In this document: in pieces, positions 7,621 through 16,143 of the stretch
How positions within the stretch are numbered: the stretch's first letter is position 1
Layout: each line of letters starts with the position of its first letter
Source: Croceivirga sp.
GTDB lineage: Bacteria > Bacteroidota > Bacteroidia > Flavobacteriales > Flavobacteriaceae
NCBI GenBank assembly: GCA_028284935.1
Contig: JANQQQ010000012.1
Span: forward strand, 496,001 to 560,000
Direction: 5' to 3'
Length of the DNA: 64,000 nucleotides
Notes under the pieces: generated by a model
The model's input: the letters and a program-made list of their open reading frames with translations, nothing else
Database searches by the model: none
Told to the model about the DNA's origin: nothing
Position numbers and translations under genes: made by a program

Positions 7621-9249
7621 ATGGATATCAACTTCAACAAAAATGAGGACCACAATAAACTGATGCTCTCCGAGCTTCGTAGAAAACTTGCTGAAGTCAA
7701 GCTCGGCGGGGGAGAAAAACGAATTGAAAAACATCATGCGAAAGGAAAAATGACCGCAAGGGAACGCATCGCTTATTTATTGGACAACGACGAAGATTCC
7801 ACTGAAATTGGTGCCTTTGCCGGTGAAGGGATGTATACGGAACATGGAGGGTGTCCCTCAGCGGGTGTTGTGGTGAAAATTGGGCATGTACTGGGAAAAC
7901 AATGCGTGGTGGTCGCCAACGATGCCACAGTCAAAGCGGGAGCTTGGTTTCCAATTACCGGTAAAAAGAATCTGCGCGCACAGGAGATTTCCATGGAAAA
8001 CAGACTGCCCATTATATATTTGGTGGACAGTGCAGGAGTCTATCTACCTATGCAGGATGAAATATTTCCGGATAAAGAACACTTTGGCCGCATTTTTAGA
8101 AACAATGCCGTTATGAGCAGTATGGGAATAACCCAAATCTCCGCAGTGATGGGAAGCTGTGTTGCTGGGGGGGCCTATTTGCCCATCATGAGCGATGAAG
8201 CCCTTATCGTTGATAAGACAGGAAGCATTTTTTTGGCAGGTAGTTATTTGGTCAAGGCCGCTATTGGGGAAAGTATTGATAATGAAACCCTGGGGGGGGC
8301 AACTACCCATTGTGAAATCAGTGGGGTTACCGATTACAAAGCCAAAGATGATAGGGATGCCCTGGATACCATAAAGAAAATTGTAGGTAAAATAGGGGAC
8401 TTTGAGAAAGCCGGGTACAGTCGAATTGAATCCAAATCCCCTAAAGAAAGTCCAGAAGAACTCTTTGGTATTTTGCCAAAGTCACGTGCCGACCAGTACG
8501 ATATGTTGGAAATCATAAAGCGATTGGTAGACGATTCCGAATTTGAACAGTATAAAGAAGGATACGGAAAAACACTATTAACGGGGTATGCGAGAATTGA
8601 TGGGTGGGCCGTTGGAATTGTTGCCAACCAAAGAAAAGTGGTCAAAAGCGGCAAGGGCGAAATGCAATTTGGTGGGGTCATTTATTCTGACTCTGCGGAT
8701 AAAGCCACCCGTTTTATCTCCAACTGCAACCAAAAGAAGATTCCGTTGGTTTTTTTACAGGATGTCACAGGTTTTATGGTAGGAAGCAAAAGTGAACATG
8801 GAGGCATCATTAAAGATGGGGCCAAAATGGTGAATGCGGTGAGCAATTCGGTGGTGCCCAAGTTTACCATTGTCATTGGCAATAGCTATGGGGCGGGTAA
8901 TTACGCCATGTGCGGCAAGGCCTATGACCCTAGACTGATGGTTGCCTGGCCCAGTGCTGAACTTGCTGTAATGAGCGGGAATTCCGCTGCTAAGGTTTTA
9001 CTGCAAATTGAAAAAGCGGCTTTGGAGAAAAAAGGGGAGGCCTTTGATGAAGCAAAGGAGAAGGCCCTCTTTGATAAAATCAAGAGCAGATACGATAATC
9101 AAGTATCCCCTTATTATGCCGCAGCACGACTCTGGACCGATGCCATAATTGATCCCCGTGATACTCGAAAATGGATTTCAATGGGAATCGAAGCTGCCAA
9201 TCATGCACCTATAGAAAAACCTTTTAATTTAGGGGTTTTGCAGGTGTAA
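7621..9249 (+). CDS. Acyl-CoA carboxylase beta subunit (methylcrotonyl- or propionyl-CoA carboxylase type)
   Basis: Carboxyltransferase subunit of a biotin-dependent acyl-CoA carboxylase. From ATG 7621, preceded by AAAGGAAAA, it is 542 aa: MDINFNKNEDHNKL, then KHHAKGKMTARERIAYLLD typical of the N-terminal CoA-binding half. The crotonase-like halves show AGGAYLPIMSDEALIV and, in the C-terminal half, FLQDVTGFMVGSKSEHGGIIKDGAKM and GNSYGAGNYAMCGKAYDPRL for the biotin site. Length and the MVGSKSEHGGIIKDGAKM segment fit the methylcrotonyl-CoA carboxylase beta branch (leucine degradation) better than the ~510-aa propionyl-CoA type, but I cannot decide firmly. No alpha (biotin carboxylase) subunit is next to it. 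Confidence 0.9.
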   Translation: MDINFNKNEDHNKLMLSELRRKLAEVKLGGGEKRIEKHHAKGKMTARERIAYLLDNDEDSTEIGAFAGEGMYTEHGGCPSAGVVVKIGHVLGKQCVVVANDATVKAGAWFPITGKKNLRAQEISMENRLPIIYLVDSAGVYLPMQDEIFPDKEHFGRIFRNNAVMSSMGITQISAVMGSCVAGGAYLPIMSDEALIVDKTGSIFLAGSYLVKAAIGESIDNETLGGATTHCEISGVTDYKAKDDRDALDTIKKIVGKIGDFEKAGYSRIESKSPKESPEELFGILPKSRADQYDMLEIIKRLVDDSEFEQYKEGYGKTLLTGYARIDGWAVGIVANQRKVVKSGKGEMQFGGVIYSDSADKATRFISNCNQKKIPLVFLQDVTGFMVGSKSEHGGIIKDGAKMVNAVSNSVVPKFTIVIGNSYGAGNYAMCGKAYDPRLMVAWPSAELAVMSGNSAAKVLLQIEKAALEKKGEAFDEAKEKALFDKIKSRYDNQVSPYYAAARLWTDAIIDPRDTRKWISMGIEAANHAPIEKPFNLGVLQV

Positions 9250-10425
9250 TTAGTTCTCCCCTCTCATAACAATATTGGCTGTGGGATTTTTGCCTACGGT
9301 AAGCACTGTTATCTTATAACCTTCCTTTTCGAAGTATACCTTATCCTTGTTTTTAGCAGCAATGGTATAGCGACCCTTATTATCTGTTTTGACGCGCTCT
9401 CCCGTTCTCTGATTGGTGACTTCCACGCCATCGATCATTTTGCCTTTACTTAAGGCAAAACCTGAAATGGTGCGTGCCTTTTTCTTTTTACGGGTCTCCT
9501 TTTTTTCATACCGATCCACCAATTTCTCGGATACCAAAACCGAAGTTTTCAAGTAATAGGCCATATTTTCATTGGCTATTCTTTCCCATTTGTCCTGACT
9601 TGCATAACGCCTATATGTTCCAAAACCATTGGGTGTTGCTGCCAATGCCAAACCAGGTTGTGAGTCCCCATAAATTTCAACAAGCTCCAAGGAAATAATA
9701 AACTTATCTTCCACAACAATATTATATGGGTCTAAGTCTACGGTAATACGTTGTTTTCCCCTCCCACTAATCATACAAAAAATACTCCTGCCGGAATTAT
9801 TTAGATTAGTGCCGGGGTGCCGTTGCTTGCCCCCATTATCATTGTAAATATTGACCCTTAACAACAGGCTGTCAGATAAATTTTCAACAACTTGGAACTG
9901 TAACTCATGTAATTTTCTCAAACCATCGATAGCATCTATTCGTGTAGCGAGTTCAGCTCCCAAGGCCGTATTGCCCTTCCAATAACCATAAAGTTTCATC
10001 CCATTATTCCGATACCCAATATTGTCCGAAATAAACTCTTGCCCATCGTTGTAGACTTCAACCTCCATTAATTCTACTTCCTTAGGGTTCATTTGGACCA
10101 CAAAATACTTGTTGAATAAACTGGAAGATGAGTTGTATTCCATTTGTTTCGTTTCATAACCCAAAGAAGAAAGTTGAAGTATGGCATCATCATCAATCCT
10201 TTGAGGATTAAATTCCAACATGAATTCCCCATCCTCATTACTCACTGTACCGATTCCTAATTTGAGAAAACCGATATTGACAAAAGGTATGCCTTCTTCA
10301 GTGATAGCGTTAACCACCCTACCAGATATCGATTGTTGGGCAAATAAGGTATGAACAAAGAGCGTCAAAACTAAAGTCAATAGTCCACTCCTACTATCAA
10401 ATACCTTGGTTGACCCAAAAATCAT
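9250..10425 (-). CDS. Secreted protein with two CarboxypepD_reg-like domains (paralogue A)
   Basis: About 391 aa from ATG 10425; a GTG at 10449, two bases after the upstream stop, is an alternative start. The signal peptide ends near LFVHTLFAQ. An N-terminal CarboxypepD_reg-like domain follows (ISGRVVNAITEEGIPFVNIG). A middle beta-rich region (GYWKGNTALGAELATRI ... SLLLRVNIYND) comes next, then a Lys/Arg-rich linker (KKETRKKKKARTIS) and a second CarboxypepD_reg-like domain at the C-terminus (ISGFALSKGKMIDGVEVTNQ). Such domains are transthyretin-like folds in exported Bacteroidota proteins. It is a tandem paralogue of the next gene and probably co-transcribed with it. Function unknown. Confidence 0.8.
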   Translation of the reverse strand: MIFGSTKVFDSRSGLLTLVLTLFVHTLFAQQSISGRVVNAITEEGIPFVNIGFLKLGIGTVSNEDGEFMLEFNPQRIDDDAILQLSSLGYETKQMEYNSSSSLFNKYFVVQMNPKEVELMEVEVYNDGQEFISDNIGYRNNGMKLYGYWKGNTALGAELATRIDAIDGLRKLHELQFQVVENLSDSLLLRVNIYNDNGGKQRHPGTNLNNSGRSIFCMISGRGKQRITVDLDPYNIVVEDKFIISLELVEIYGDSQPGLALAATPNGFGTYRRYASQDKWERIANENMAYYLKTSVLVSEKLVDRYEKKETRKKKKARTISGFALSKGKMIDGVEVTNQRTGERVKTDNKGRYTIAAKNKDKVYFEKEGYKITVLTVGKNPTANIVMRGEN

Positions 10426-10449
10426 GGTACTGTTTTGTGTTTTTTCCAC

Positions 10450-11598
10450 CTATTCCTCCCCTTTCATGATGATATTGGCCGTGGGTTGATCACCCACTGT
10501 TAATACCATAAGTTTATAGCCCTCTTTTTTAAATAGAATTTCATCTTTTTTATCGGCAGCGATAACGTACCGTCCATTGTCATCCGTAAAAACCGTCTCC
10601 TTAGTTCGGGTATTGGTTACTTCTACCCCCGCAACCATTCTTCCCCTTCGTAACGCAAAACCTGAAATAGTGCGTACTTTTTTCTTCTTACGGGCCTCCC
10701 TTTTCTCAAAACGTTGGGCCACTTTCTCGGAAACCATAAATTGGGTCTCTAGAAAATAGGCCATATTCTGGTCAGCGATACGCTCCCATCTGTCTTGACT
10801 TGAATATTTTCTATACGAGCCATATTTATTGAATGCCGCAGCCAAAATCAATCCAAGCCCTTCCTTTCCGTACACCTTCAAAAGTTCCAAGGAAACCATA
10901 AAATCGTTCTCCACGTAAATATCATAAGGCTTTAGATCCACCCAAACGATTTTATCCGTTTTCTTTATGGTAACCAAGATATTTTTTCCCGATTTGTTCA
11001 AATTTGTTCTTGGACTGCCAATAGGTCCATCGTCTTCATAAATATTTACTCGGAGAAGGAGACTATCGGATGGATTATGGAATACCTCGAACTGAAAGCG
11101 GTCCAACCTTCTAATTCCGCTTTTCGCAATAATTCGAGTGGCCAATTCACCCCCTAAGGCGATTTGGTCCTTCCAATACCCAAAGGTGCGCTCTCCATAA
11201 TTCTTGTAACCGACAAAATCCGTAATAAATCGTCCGTCTTTGTTGGAGACCACCACCTCATTAAGGCTGACCCGTTCAGGGTTCATTTTAAACACAGGGT
11301 ATTCGTTATAGACCAATGGCATTTTTTCCACTGGGATATTTATTGATGCGTAACCTAGCGCCGAAAATAGAATGACTGCCGTTGGTTCCACTTCACCTTT
11401 TTCAAAGTAAAGGTGAAATAAGCCTTCTTCATCACTTACTGTTCCAACGCCCTGCTCCACAATACCAATATTAACATAGGGAATTACCTGTCCTGTTTGA
11501 GCGTCCACCACCTTGCCCTTATAGTCCTTCTGTGGAAAAACCCACAAAACCATAGAGGCAAAGCATATCAATGTAGTGGTCAGTGTTTTTGATTTCAT
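10450..11598 (-). CDS. Secreted protein with two CarboxypepD_reg-like domains (paralogue B)
   Basis: 382 aa with the same architecture as paralogue A: signal peptide (MKSKTLTTTLICFASMVLWVF), CarboxypepD_reg-like domain (YKGKVVDAQTGQVIPYVNIG), middle beta region with GYWKDQIALGGELATRI and DSLLLRVNIYEDDG, basic linker (EKREARKKKKVRT) and C-terminal CarboxypepD_reg-like domain (ISGFALRRGRMVAGVEVTN). The two proteins are most alike in the middle and C-terminal parts, which points to tandem duplication. There is no barrel, plug or peptidase domain. The 411 bases upstream would hold its promoter. Confidence 0.8.
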   Translation of the reverse strand: MKSKTLTTTLICFASMVLWVFPQKDYKGKVVDAQTGQVIPYVNIGIVEQGVGTVSDEEGLFHLYFEKGEVEPTAVILFSALGYASINIPVEKMPLVYNEYPVFKMNPERVSLNEVVVSNKDGRFITDFVGYKNYGERTFGYWKDQIALGGELATRIIAKSGIRRLDRFQFEVFHNPSDSLLLRVNIYEDDGPIGSPRTNLNKSGKNILVTIKKTDKIVWVDLKPYDIYVENDFMVSLELLKVYGKEGLGLILAAAFNKYGSYRKYSSQDRWERIADQNMAYFLETQFMVSEKVAQRFEKREARKKKKVRTISGFALRRGRMVAGVEVTNTRTKETVFTDDNGRYVIAADKKDEILFKKEGYKLMVLTVGDQPTANIIMKGEE

Positions 11599-12009
11599 AA
11601 AAGCTATTATTCTGTCAGAACTTATTTTTTATTTATCCAAACTTTCGTCTTCTTGGACGATTCAATTTTATCATATATGGGCTCATAGTTCACATTTTTC
11701 ATAGTTCCATGTTCAAGGATATTTCAAAACCGTTGTAGTACGGTTTTTTGGTCTACCTCAAGAGAACATTCGATGTCCTTTGATAACCATCTCCCTTCGA
11801 ACCCCGTAATAAATCAAAGGAGATTCTTTTTTTACTGCACCACCCATAGTTATTGCGGCCAGGGCTACTTATGTAAAACCTAGTCCCGATAAAATGATAG
11901 TACTACAAGTATTTTAAATATCCTACGTTATTTTACGTTTCGCTTTATAGAATTCCCCCTCATCGCTATTTAACCGCATAGCCCTTTGAAAAAACGATAG
12001 TTCCGAAGA
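11599..12009. other. 411-bp intergenic region without a recognisable gene
   Basis: No ORF with coding character on either strand. It contains one inverted repeat (AAAACCGT TGTAGT ACGGTTTT, 11726-11747) followed by TTG rather than a full T tract. It separates the plug-TPR block from the two CarboxypepD_reg paralogues and probably carries the promoter of the latter. Confidence 0.6.
11726..11748. repeat. Inverted repeat in the 411-bp gap
   Basis: Perfect 8-bp arms AAAACCGT and ACGGTTTT around a 6-base loop. On the plus strand six Ts follow the GG, so it resembles a weak terminator, but no plus-strand gene lies upstream. For the minus strand it would end read-through from the plug-TPR block, with a poorer T tract. 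Confidence 0.45.
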
Positions 12010-12414
12010 TCAATCAATTTGCCAAAAGTAACCGAAGGGTGGGAATAGAACAGCGTTGAACCGCTGTGAATTATCATTGACAAGGACCCCATCAACTACA
12101 AAACCAGATGGATTTATGGGTTGAAAAGGATCAATAATTGCTTGTCTTTGATTTAAGTACAAGGGCTGATTTCCGGCCCATGTAAAAACTTGATTACCTT
12201 GGATATCCGGTGCGGCCACCCCCCCAGCTAGTTCAACAAACACAACGTTATTGGGCACCGTAGCAGCCATTCTTAAGTCATTTTTAATAATAACCCCTTT
12301 CAATAGCCTATAGGGTGAATCCACCTTAGCCAAGGCCCTACGCTCCTGCCCGTAAATCAAGCCGGCGAAAAGTACAGTACCTATTGTGAGTGCAAAAGTT
12401 ACCTTTTGTTTCAT
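12010..12414 (-). CDS. Small secreted protein of unknown function
   Basis: 134 aa with a clear signal peptide (MKQKVTFALTIGTVLFAGLIYGQ). The mature ~110 residues are low in charge and rich in V, N, P, Q and F (e.g. ATVPNNVVFVELAGGVAAPD, INPSGFVVDGVLVNDNS), suggesting a compact extracytoplasmic beta protein. I recognise no family. It lies 60 bases downstream of the third plug-TPR paralogue on the same strand, so it is probably the last gene of that transcription unit and may be a partner of those proteins. Confidence 0.7.
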   Translation of the reverse strand: MKQKVTFALTIGTVLFAGLIYGQERRALAKVDSPYRLLKGVIIKNDLRMAATVPNNVVFVELAGGVAAPDIQGNQVFTWAGNQPLYLNQRQAIIDPFQPINPSGFVVDGVLVNDNSQRFNAVLFPPFGYFWQID

Positions 12415-12474
12415 GGTTGCGATTTTATACTTAATAGTAAATACGAGTCTACATATCGTTCAATCCTTCCTATT

Positions 12475-14271
12475 TTACTGGGTTGTTATACTTCCACTAA
12501 TCGAAGTTTTGAATAATTCCTGATTGACATTTTTAACGTTCAACTTAAAGACCTTTACCTCTTTTTGTTGTCCTTTCTGACCATAATCATAATATACTGT
12601 GGCCTTTAGATAGGTAGGGGTAAGGCTTTTATTGCCAAGGTATTTCACATTGATACTCCAAAGACCGGGTAGGGATTCATCCAGAACTTCTTCAAAGGTG
12701 GAATAGCCCACAGTCTTCTGTCTTTCAATTTCATCCCCATTTTCTTCCATCGCCTGATGCCAAGTGAAATATTGATTGTCGGGATTTACGAACTGAAGCT
12801 CAAATTCTGCCTCGCTATCATTCCATTCAAACACCATACGCGTACCTGCAATTTCTTCGTTTTCAACAAACATTTTTTGAACGCTCCTCTGGCTAAAAAG
12901 TCGATTCTTTTCCAAGTTCAACAGGTTGTTGTATTCCCGCTCCATCAATTTTGAAAAACCTGTGGAGTCCCTGGACAAAAACTCGCGTTCCACGAGATGA
13001 TTGTACCGATTGTATAAGGAGGCCGCCAATTTGGGTTCCCCTATGTTTCGGTAGCTATTGGCCAAATCCCTGTAACTTTGGGCATATTCCGGTCTAAGAA
13101 TGAAGACCTCTTTGTACATCTCATGGGCTTTTTTCAACCGTTCCTGACTCTCATAACTATAAGCCAGTGCTTTTAAAAGCACGGGATTGTCTTTCAACAA
13201 CCAAAAGTTTTCATTGATAATCGAATCGGCATACTCATATTCCTCCCATTTATTGGAAAAATGGCGGTAGGACTCCAAAATAAAGAAGGGAGAGTTCCGA
13301 TACTGTCCTTTTAAACCTTCAAAAATTTGTTTTGAAGATTCAAAGGAAGTACTTTCTGCAAGCTGCTTCAGATATATTGCTGAATTTTCAACTACTTGCT
13401 CTTTGTCCAACACTTTCTCCGTCATATAATTATCGCGGAGTCTTGCGAGATCCACGATTCTTTCAGCGTTTTGGGTACCATTAAAAGTATTGATTACAAT
13501 TACCCCGTTGGCGGTACCGTATCTTGCTGCAAATGTCAAATCCGTATAAATACCCAATCGCCTGATGTTTCCCACAGGTAACCAAAAAGGGGTGTCTCCA
13601 TATATAACTCCATCGATATCGTATAGAACACCTCCTGATCTATTGCTAAAACCACTTAAACCTCCCGTAGAACTAAAACCTGAGGTATTTAGATTTCTGA
13701 ATACTCCTGCCCTCCGTGCCAAGGTTACCCCTCCCCGCCACGAGGTGCAGCTTCCAAAAACCCGAATTCCTGGAAAACGGCCGTTCAAAAGGTCCAGAAT
13801 ACAGATATAGCCTGGATTAATATCCTCTTCGTTCATCATCCAAACCTGACCAGCGGTCCTATCCGCGTCTATATATCCCCAAGTGGTGTTAATGATTCTT
13901 TTGTTGGAACGATACTCCCTTTCCAAATCGGCTTGGGACTTTCGTTTACTGGCTCTGACCGTTACCTCGCTCAGCTCTTGAATATTGGGAACCATGACAA
14001 GGTTCAAATACCGGGTTACATCCTCTATTTTAATCGTGACGGTCTTTAACCCCACATATGAAAATTGCAATAGGTCTCCTTTATCCGCCCGAATACTATA
14101 ACTTCCTTCCACATCCGTTAGGGTGGCCGTACCCTTTTCCAAAACCTGCACAGTAACTTGCGATAGTGGCTCCTTTCCGTCTGTAATTCTTCCTTTCACC
14201 GTCCTTTCTTGGGCCTGGGTCCAAAATGCCACAGTCAGTAGCAGTAGTAAAAAGGATACTTCTTTTTTCAT
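12475..14271 (-). CDS. Barrel-less TonB-plug/TPR secreted protein, paralogue 3
   Basis: 598 aa. Signal peptide (ends near FWTQAQ); CarboxypepD_reg-like domain about 23-105; SusC-type plug-like domain about 150-285, ending in the hallmark YDIDGVIYGDTPFWL and RYGTANGVIVINT. TPR-like helices follow at about 370-450 (LLKALAYSYESQERLKKAHEMY). The C-terminus is a beta domain (MVFEWNDSEAEFELQFVNPDN ... SLPGLWSINVKYLGN) resembling DUF2135. No beta-barrel strands follow the plug, so it cannot be a TonB-dependent transporter by itself. Unlike its neighbours, the plug IRG segment is replaced by a Gly/Ser/Asn-rich stretch (SGFSSTGGLSGFSNRSGG). Conserved Cys157 and Cys175 may form a disulfide. Role unknown. 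Confidence 0.85.
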   Translation of the reverse strand: MKKEVSFLLLLLTVAFWTQAQERTVKGRITDGKEPLSQVTVQVLEKGTATLTDVEGSYSIRADKGDLLQFSYVGLKTVTIKIEDVTRYLNLVMVPNIQELSEVTVRASKRKSQADLEREYRSNKRIINTTWGYIDADRTAGQVWMMNEEDINPGYICILDLLNGRFPGIRVFGSCTSWRGGVTLARRAGVFRNLNTSGFSSTGGLSGFSNRSGGVLYDIDGVIYGDTPFWLPVGNIRRLGIYTDLTFAARYGTANGVIVINTFNGTQNAERIVDLARLRDNYMTEKVLDKEQVVENSAIYLKQLAESTSFESSKQIFEGLKGQYRNSPFFILESYRHFSNKWEEYEYADSIINENFWLLKDNPVLLKALAYSYESQERLKKAHEMYKEVFILRPEYAQSYRDLANSYRNIGEPKLAASLYNRYNHLVEREFLSRDSTGFSKLMEREYNNLLNLEKNRLFSQRSVQKMFVENEEIAGTRMVFEWNDSEAEFELQFVNPDNQYFTWHQAMEENGDEIERQKTVGYSTFEEVLDESLPGLWSINVKYLGNKSLTPTYLKATVYYDYGQKGQQKEVKVFKLNVKNVNQELFKTSISGSITTQ

Positions 14272-14287
14272 AGTGGGCGATTTGAGT

Positions 14288-16027
14288 TTAGTTCTGGGTC
14301 AGTCCACCGGTTACATTTAATCTGAACAGTTCCTGGTTCACATTTCTTAAATCAAGCTTAAAGGTTTTGGTCTCCTTGCGTTGACTTCGCTGCCCGTAAT
14401 TGTAATAGACCGTAGCTTTTAGATAGGTAGGCGTCAGGCTTTTGTTCCCCAAGTAGTTGACATTCACTTTCCAAAGCCCCGGTAGGGAACCGTCAATAAG
14501 TTCTTCCATGACATTAAAGCCATAATCCTTTTCCCTAGCGATCAATACCTCATTGTCAGCAAGACTGTGCTTGAACTTGTAGTATTGGTTTTCTGGATTA
14601 ACAAATTGTAGCTCAAATTCTGCCTCACTATCATTCCATTCGAACACCAAACGAGTTCCCTTAAACCCGTTCTCCGCGGCATAGAGCTTTCTGGCCTTGT
14701 TGCTTTCCAATATCACATTTCTCTCCAAAGTCAGCAGATTATTGAATTCCTTAGCCATAAGGGGGGTAAACCCCAGGGTATCCGCTTCCAGAAACCCCTG
14801 TTCCAAAAGGTAATTGTACCTGGAAAAAATACCGGCCGCCTGTTTTGGTTCATTCATGTCCCTATAGCTGTTGGCCATATCCAAATAACTCTGGGAGTAG
14901 TTGGGGCGAAGGATAAAAATCTCCTTATAGATTTCATTGGCCAAATCAGAACGTCCTTGTGATTCGTAGGTGTAGGCCAAAGCTTTTAGAAGAACGGCAT
15001 TGTTTTGAAAAAGCCCATAATTGTCCTTGATGATGGCATCTGCATATGCTTCATTTCCCCATTTTTCTACAAAATGGGCATAGGCATCCATAAAGAAATA
15101 CGGGGAGTTATGGTAGGTATCGGAATAGTTCTCAAAAACCTTTTTGGAATCCTCAAGCGAATTGCTTGCCATCATCTCCCTTAAATAACCAGCGGCGTTG
15201 TTCTTTACTTCGGTCTGCGTGAGCACCTTTCCGGTAACATAATTGTTGCGCAACTTTGCACGGTCAATGACTTGAGGTGATTTTGGATTGCCCCCCACGG
15301 TGTTGATGACAATAACCCCAGCAACACCCAATGCTCCGTATGGCGCAGTGGTCGCCAGGTTATTCAAGACAGCTATTCGTTTTATGTTGCCAAGATCAAG
15401 CCAAATAGGCATATCTGGTAAAATAAGCCCATCGAGATCAAAGACAGCAGTGTTTCTTCCCAATGAGGATCTAAACCCTCTAATGACAACAGACCCTCCA
15501 AACGAACAATCCCCTCTAACTTCAACCCCTGGAAATTCATTCCGCAACAAATCCACTATACATATGTTAACTGCATTAATCTCTTCTTCAACCATTATTC
15601 TTACGTTACCTGCCGCCCGATCAGCATCCATGTACCCAAAGGCCGTTCTGATAATGTTATCATTGAATGGGTAATCTTCTTCCATATCCTTCTGTGAGCG
15701 GCGTTTACTGGCCACGACCTCCACTTCATCCAGTTCTTCAATATCAGGGACCATAATGGGATTTAAAATACGGGTAACATCCTCAATACGGATGGTAATT
15801 GTTTTCATGCCTGCATACCGGTACACAATCCGGTCTCCGGTTTGGGCGTTGATTTCATAGGCTCCTGTAGCATCCGTAAAAACCGAATTCCCAGCATCTT
15901 TAATGGATATTTCAACATTTTCCATGGGGTTGGTTCCGTCCGATACTTTACCCTTGATTGTTCTCTCTTGGGATATCCCCATAAAGAAAAGTAAGCCGAA
16001 TAAAAATGGAAGAATTTTAATTTTCAT
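14288..16027 (-). CDS. Barrel-less TonB-plug/TPR secreted protein, paralogue 2
   Basis: 579 aa from the ATG giving MKIKILPFLFGLLFFMGIS (the track start adds eight residues before the signal peptide). Same layout as its neighbours: CarboxypepD_reg-like about 22-105; plug-like about 149-270, here the most canonical (FPGVEVRGDC, SVVIRGFRSS, AVFDLDG, GVAGVIVINT). The TPR region contains ALAYTYESQGRSDLANEIY, and the DUF2135-like C-terminus contains SLPGLWKVNVNYLGNKSLTP. It is separated from paralogue 3 by 16 bases and surely co-transcribed with it. Cys156 and Cys174 match those of the other copies. Confidence 0.85.
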   Translation of the reverse strand: MKIKILPFLFGLLFFMGISQERTIKGKVSDGTNPMENVEISIKDAGNSVFTDATGAYEINAQTGDRIVYRYAGMKTITIRIEDVTRILNPIMVPDIEELDEVEVVASKRRSQKDMEEDYPFNDNIIRTAFGYMDADRAAGNVRIMVEEEINAVNICIVDLLRNEFPGVEVRGDCSFGGSVVIRGFRSSLGRNTAVFDLDGLILPDMPIWLDLGNIKRIAVLNNLATTAPYGALGVAGVIVINTVGGNPKSPQVIDRAKLRNNYVTGKVLTQTEVKNNAAGYLREMMASNSLEDSKKVFENYSDTYHNSPYFFMDAYAHFVEKWGNEAYADAIIKDNYGLFQNNAVLLKALAYTYESQGRSDLANEIYKEIFILRPNYSQSYLDMANSYRDMNEPKQAAGIFSRYNYLLEQGFLEADTLGFTPLMAKEFNNLLTLERNVILESNKARKLYAAENGFKGTRLVFEWNDSEAEFELQFVNPENQYYKFKHSLADNEVLIAREKDYGFNVMEELIDGSLPGLWKVNVNYLGNKSLTPTYLKATVYYNYGQRSQRKETKTFKLDLRNVNQELFRLNVTGGLTQN

Positions 16028-16118
16028 AGCAAGAAATTTTAGAATTAGCAATTTGAATTTAGGATAAATTTTACTTAATTAAAAGTAATTTAACCTACTA
16101 TTAACTGTATAACTAGTT

Positions 16119-16143
16119 AAATTGATAGTTTTGCTATCAATTT
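16119..16143. repeat. Perfect hairpin at the 3' end of plug-TPR paralogue 1
   Basis: AAATTGATAG TTTTG CTATCAATTT: 10-bp perfect arms with a 5-base loop, overlapping the stop codon of the gene at 16137. It has no following T run, so it is more likely an mRNA 3'-end stabiliser or attenuator between paralogues 1 and 2 than a full terminator. Confidence 0.5.
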
